Positions 6,429 through 6,859 of a DNA stretch of 6,859 bases are shown here, one piece after another. The stretch's first letter is position 1, and every line of letters begins with the position of its first letter. The notes under the pieces are model-generated. The model was not told the DNA's origin. It saw nothing but the letters and a program-made list of their open reading frames with translations, and ran no database searches. The stretch covers positions 1-6,859 of the forward strand of contig JAZOOY010000051.1 in NCBI GenBank assembly GCA_045655325.1. Reading direction: 5' to 3'. A program made the position numbers and the translations under genes. The stretch is from UBA1738 sp045655325. Lineage in GTDB: Bacteria > Bacillota > Clostridia > UBA1381.

Positions 6429-6859
6429 TTGTTCACAGTTTTAATAGCTGAAAAAGAACATATTGATGCCATACGACAGGAAAACAAACTGTTTTTCGAA
6501 CCGTTTCTGGAAAGCAAAGAACTAGCATTTTGTTATTGGAACCCCATGGGGCAGAATCTTGAAGATTCTGTTCCGGGGCTCCTTGACGCAGTAGGACGCC
6601 GAAAAGATTGGCGTGCAGTAATTATCAATAACTGCACTATCGAGTCTTCAAAAATGCGAAATCCATTTGACGTTGTTGATAATAGTGTGCTTGATTCGCT
6701 AACAACACCCGATCAGCAACCTCAAGAAGATGAATCTATTGATAAGTGGGAGTCTGCTTGGAAGGAATACTATGATGCTCTTGCCACTGAAAAAGAAATT
6801 CTTTATAAAAGTGCATTAGAACATCCCTTGCAGAAATTATCCACTTGGCTCTGCTTTAG
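6429..6859 (+). CDS. Unrecognised conserved-looking protein, 5' part, cut by window edge
   Basis: An open frame of 143 codons starts at TTG, preceded by a near-perfect ribosome site, and continues past the right edge (last two bases AG of an unfinished codon). The N-terminus begins MFTVLIAEKEHI, a hydrophobic strand followed by a helix, then FFEPF, FCYWNP and PGLLDAV, and a second hydrophobic strand in WRAVIINN at 61-68. This alternating beta/alpha start suggests a Rossmann-like soluble domain. It faintly recalls a response-regulator receiver opening, but the acidic pocket pattern is not convincing. Residues of about 92-112 form an acidic, Gln/Glu/Asp-rich linker, followed by a charged helical segment. 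There is no signal peptide, so it should be cytoplasmic. It lies 27 bases after the tubulin-like gene and is presumably co-transcribed, so it may be a partner or regulator of that protein. I do not recognise the family. Codon use is ordinary (three of five Arg codons are CGA). Confidence 0.85.
   Translation, partial: MFTVLIAEKEHIDAIRQENKLFFEPFLESKELAFCYWNPMGQNLEDSVPGLLDAVGRRKDWRAVIINNCTIESSKMRNPFDVVDNSVLDSLTTPDQQPQEDESIDKWESAWKEYYDALATEKEILYKSALEHPLQKLSTWLCF

Overview
The window reads as part of one plus-strand operon from a low- to mid-GC Gram-positive bacterium, probably an anaerobic Clostridia-type Firmicute. The reasons are strong GGAGG ribosome sites before most genes, a TTG start, a small Gram-positive-style lipoprotein, and sec-exported single-pass membrane proteins with no outer-membrane components. 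The taxonomic call is an inference from style, not from a marker gene.

Layout: positions 1-111 hold an AT-rich promoter and leader with two perfect TATAAT hexamers (one an extended -10), a perfect 15-bp palindrome just downstream, and an RNA-type hairpin ahead of the first ribosome site. Four same-strand genes follow, with gaps of 42, 17 and 27 bases and no recognisable terminator between them. They are a 107-residue predicted lipoprotein (112-435), a 729-residue secreted and membrane-anchored von Willebrand A (vWA) protein with a complete MIDAS metal site (478-2667), a 1238-residue protein whose N-terminal third carries the glycine-rich nucleotide-binding motifs of the FtsZ/tubulin superfamily (2685-6401), and the first 143 codons of an unrecognised soluble protein starting at TTG (6429 to the window edge). 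No RNA genes, mobile elements or CRISPR arrays are seen.

Interpretation: a large, divergent tubulin/FtsZ-like protein beside a vWA protein matches a gene neighbourhood reported by comparative genomics as a candidate membrane-remodelling system (Makarova and Koonin, describing new FtsZ-tubulin families that co-occur with vWA proteins, a distinct GTPase and OmpA-type proteins). To my knowledge its function is experimentally unresolved. In this Gram-positive version the predicted topology puts the vWA domain outside the cell, one membrane span near residues 560-580, and a basic tail of about 150 residues inside, where it could contact the tubulin-like protein. The lipoprotein would sit on the outer face of the same membrane. 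The tubulin-like gene has a markedly stronger codon bias than its neighbours, consistent with high expression of a structural, possibly filament-forming protein. The joint function is inferred from gene order and topology only.
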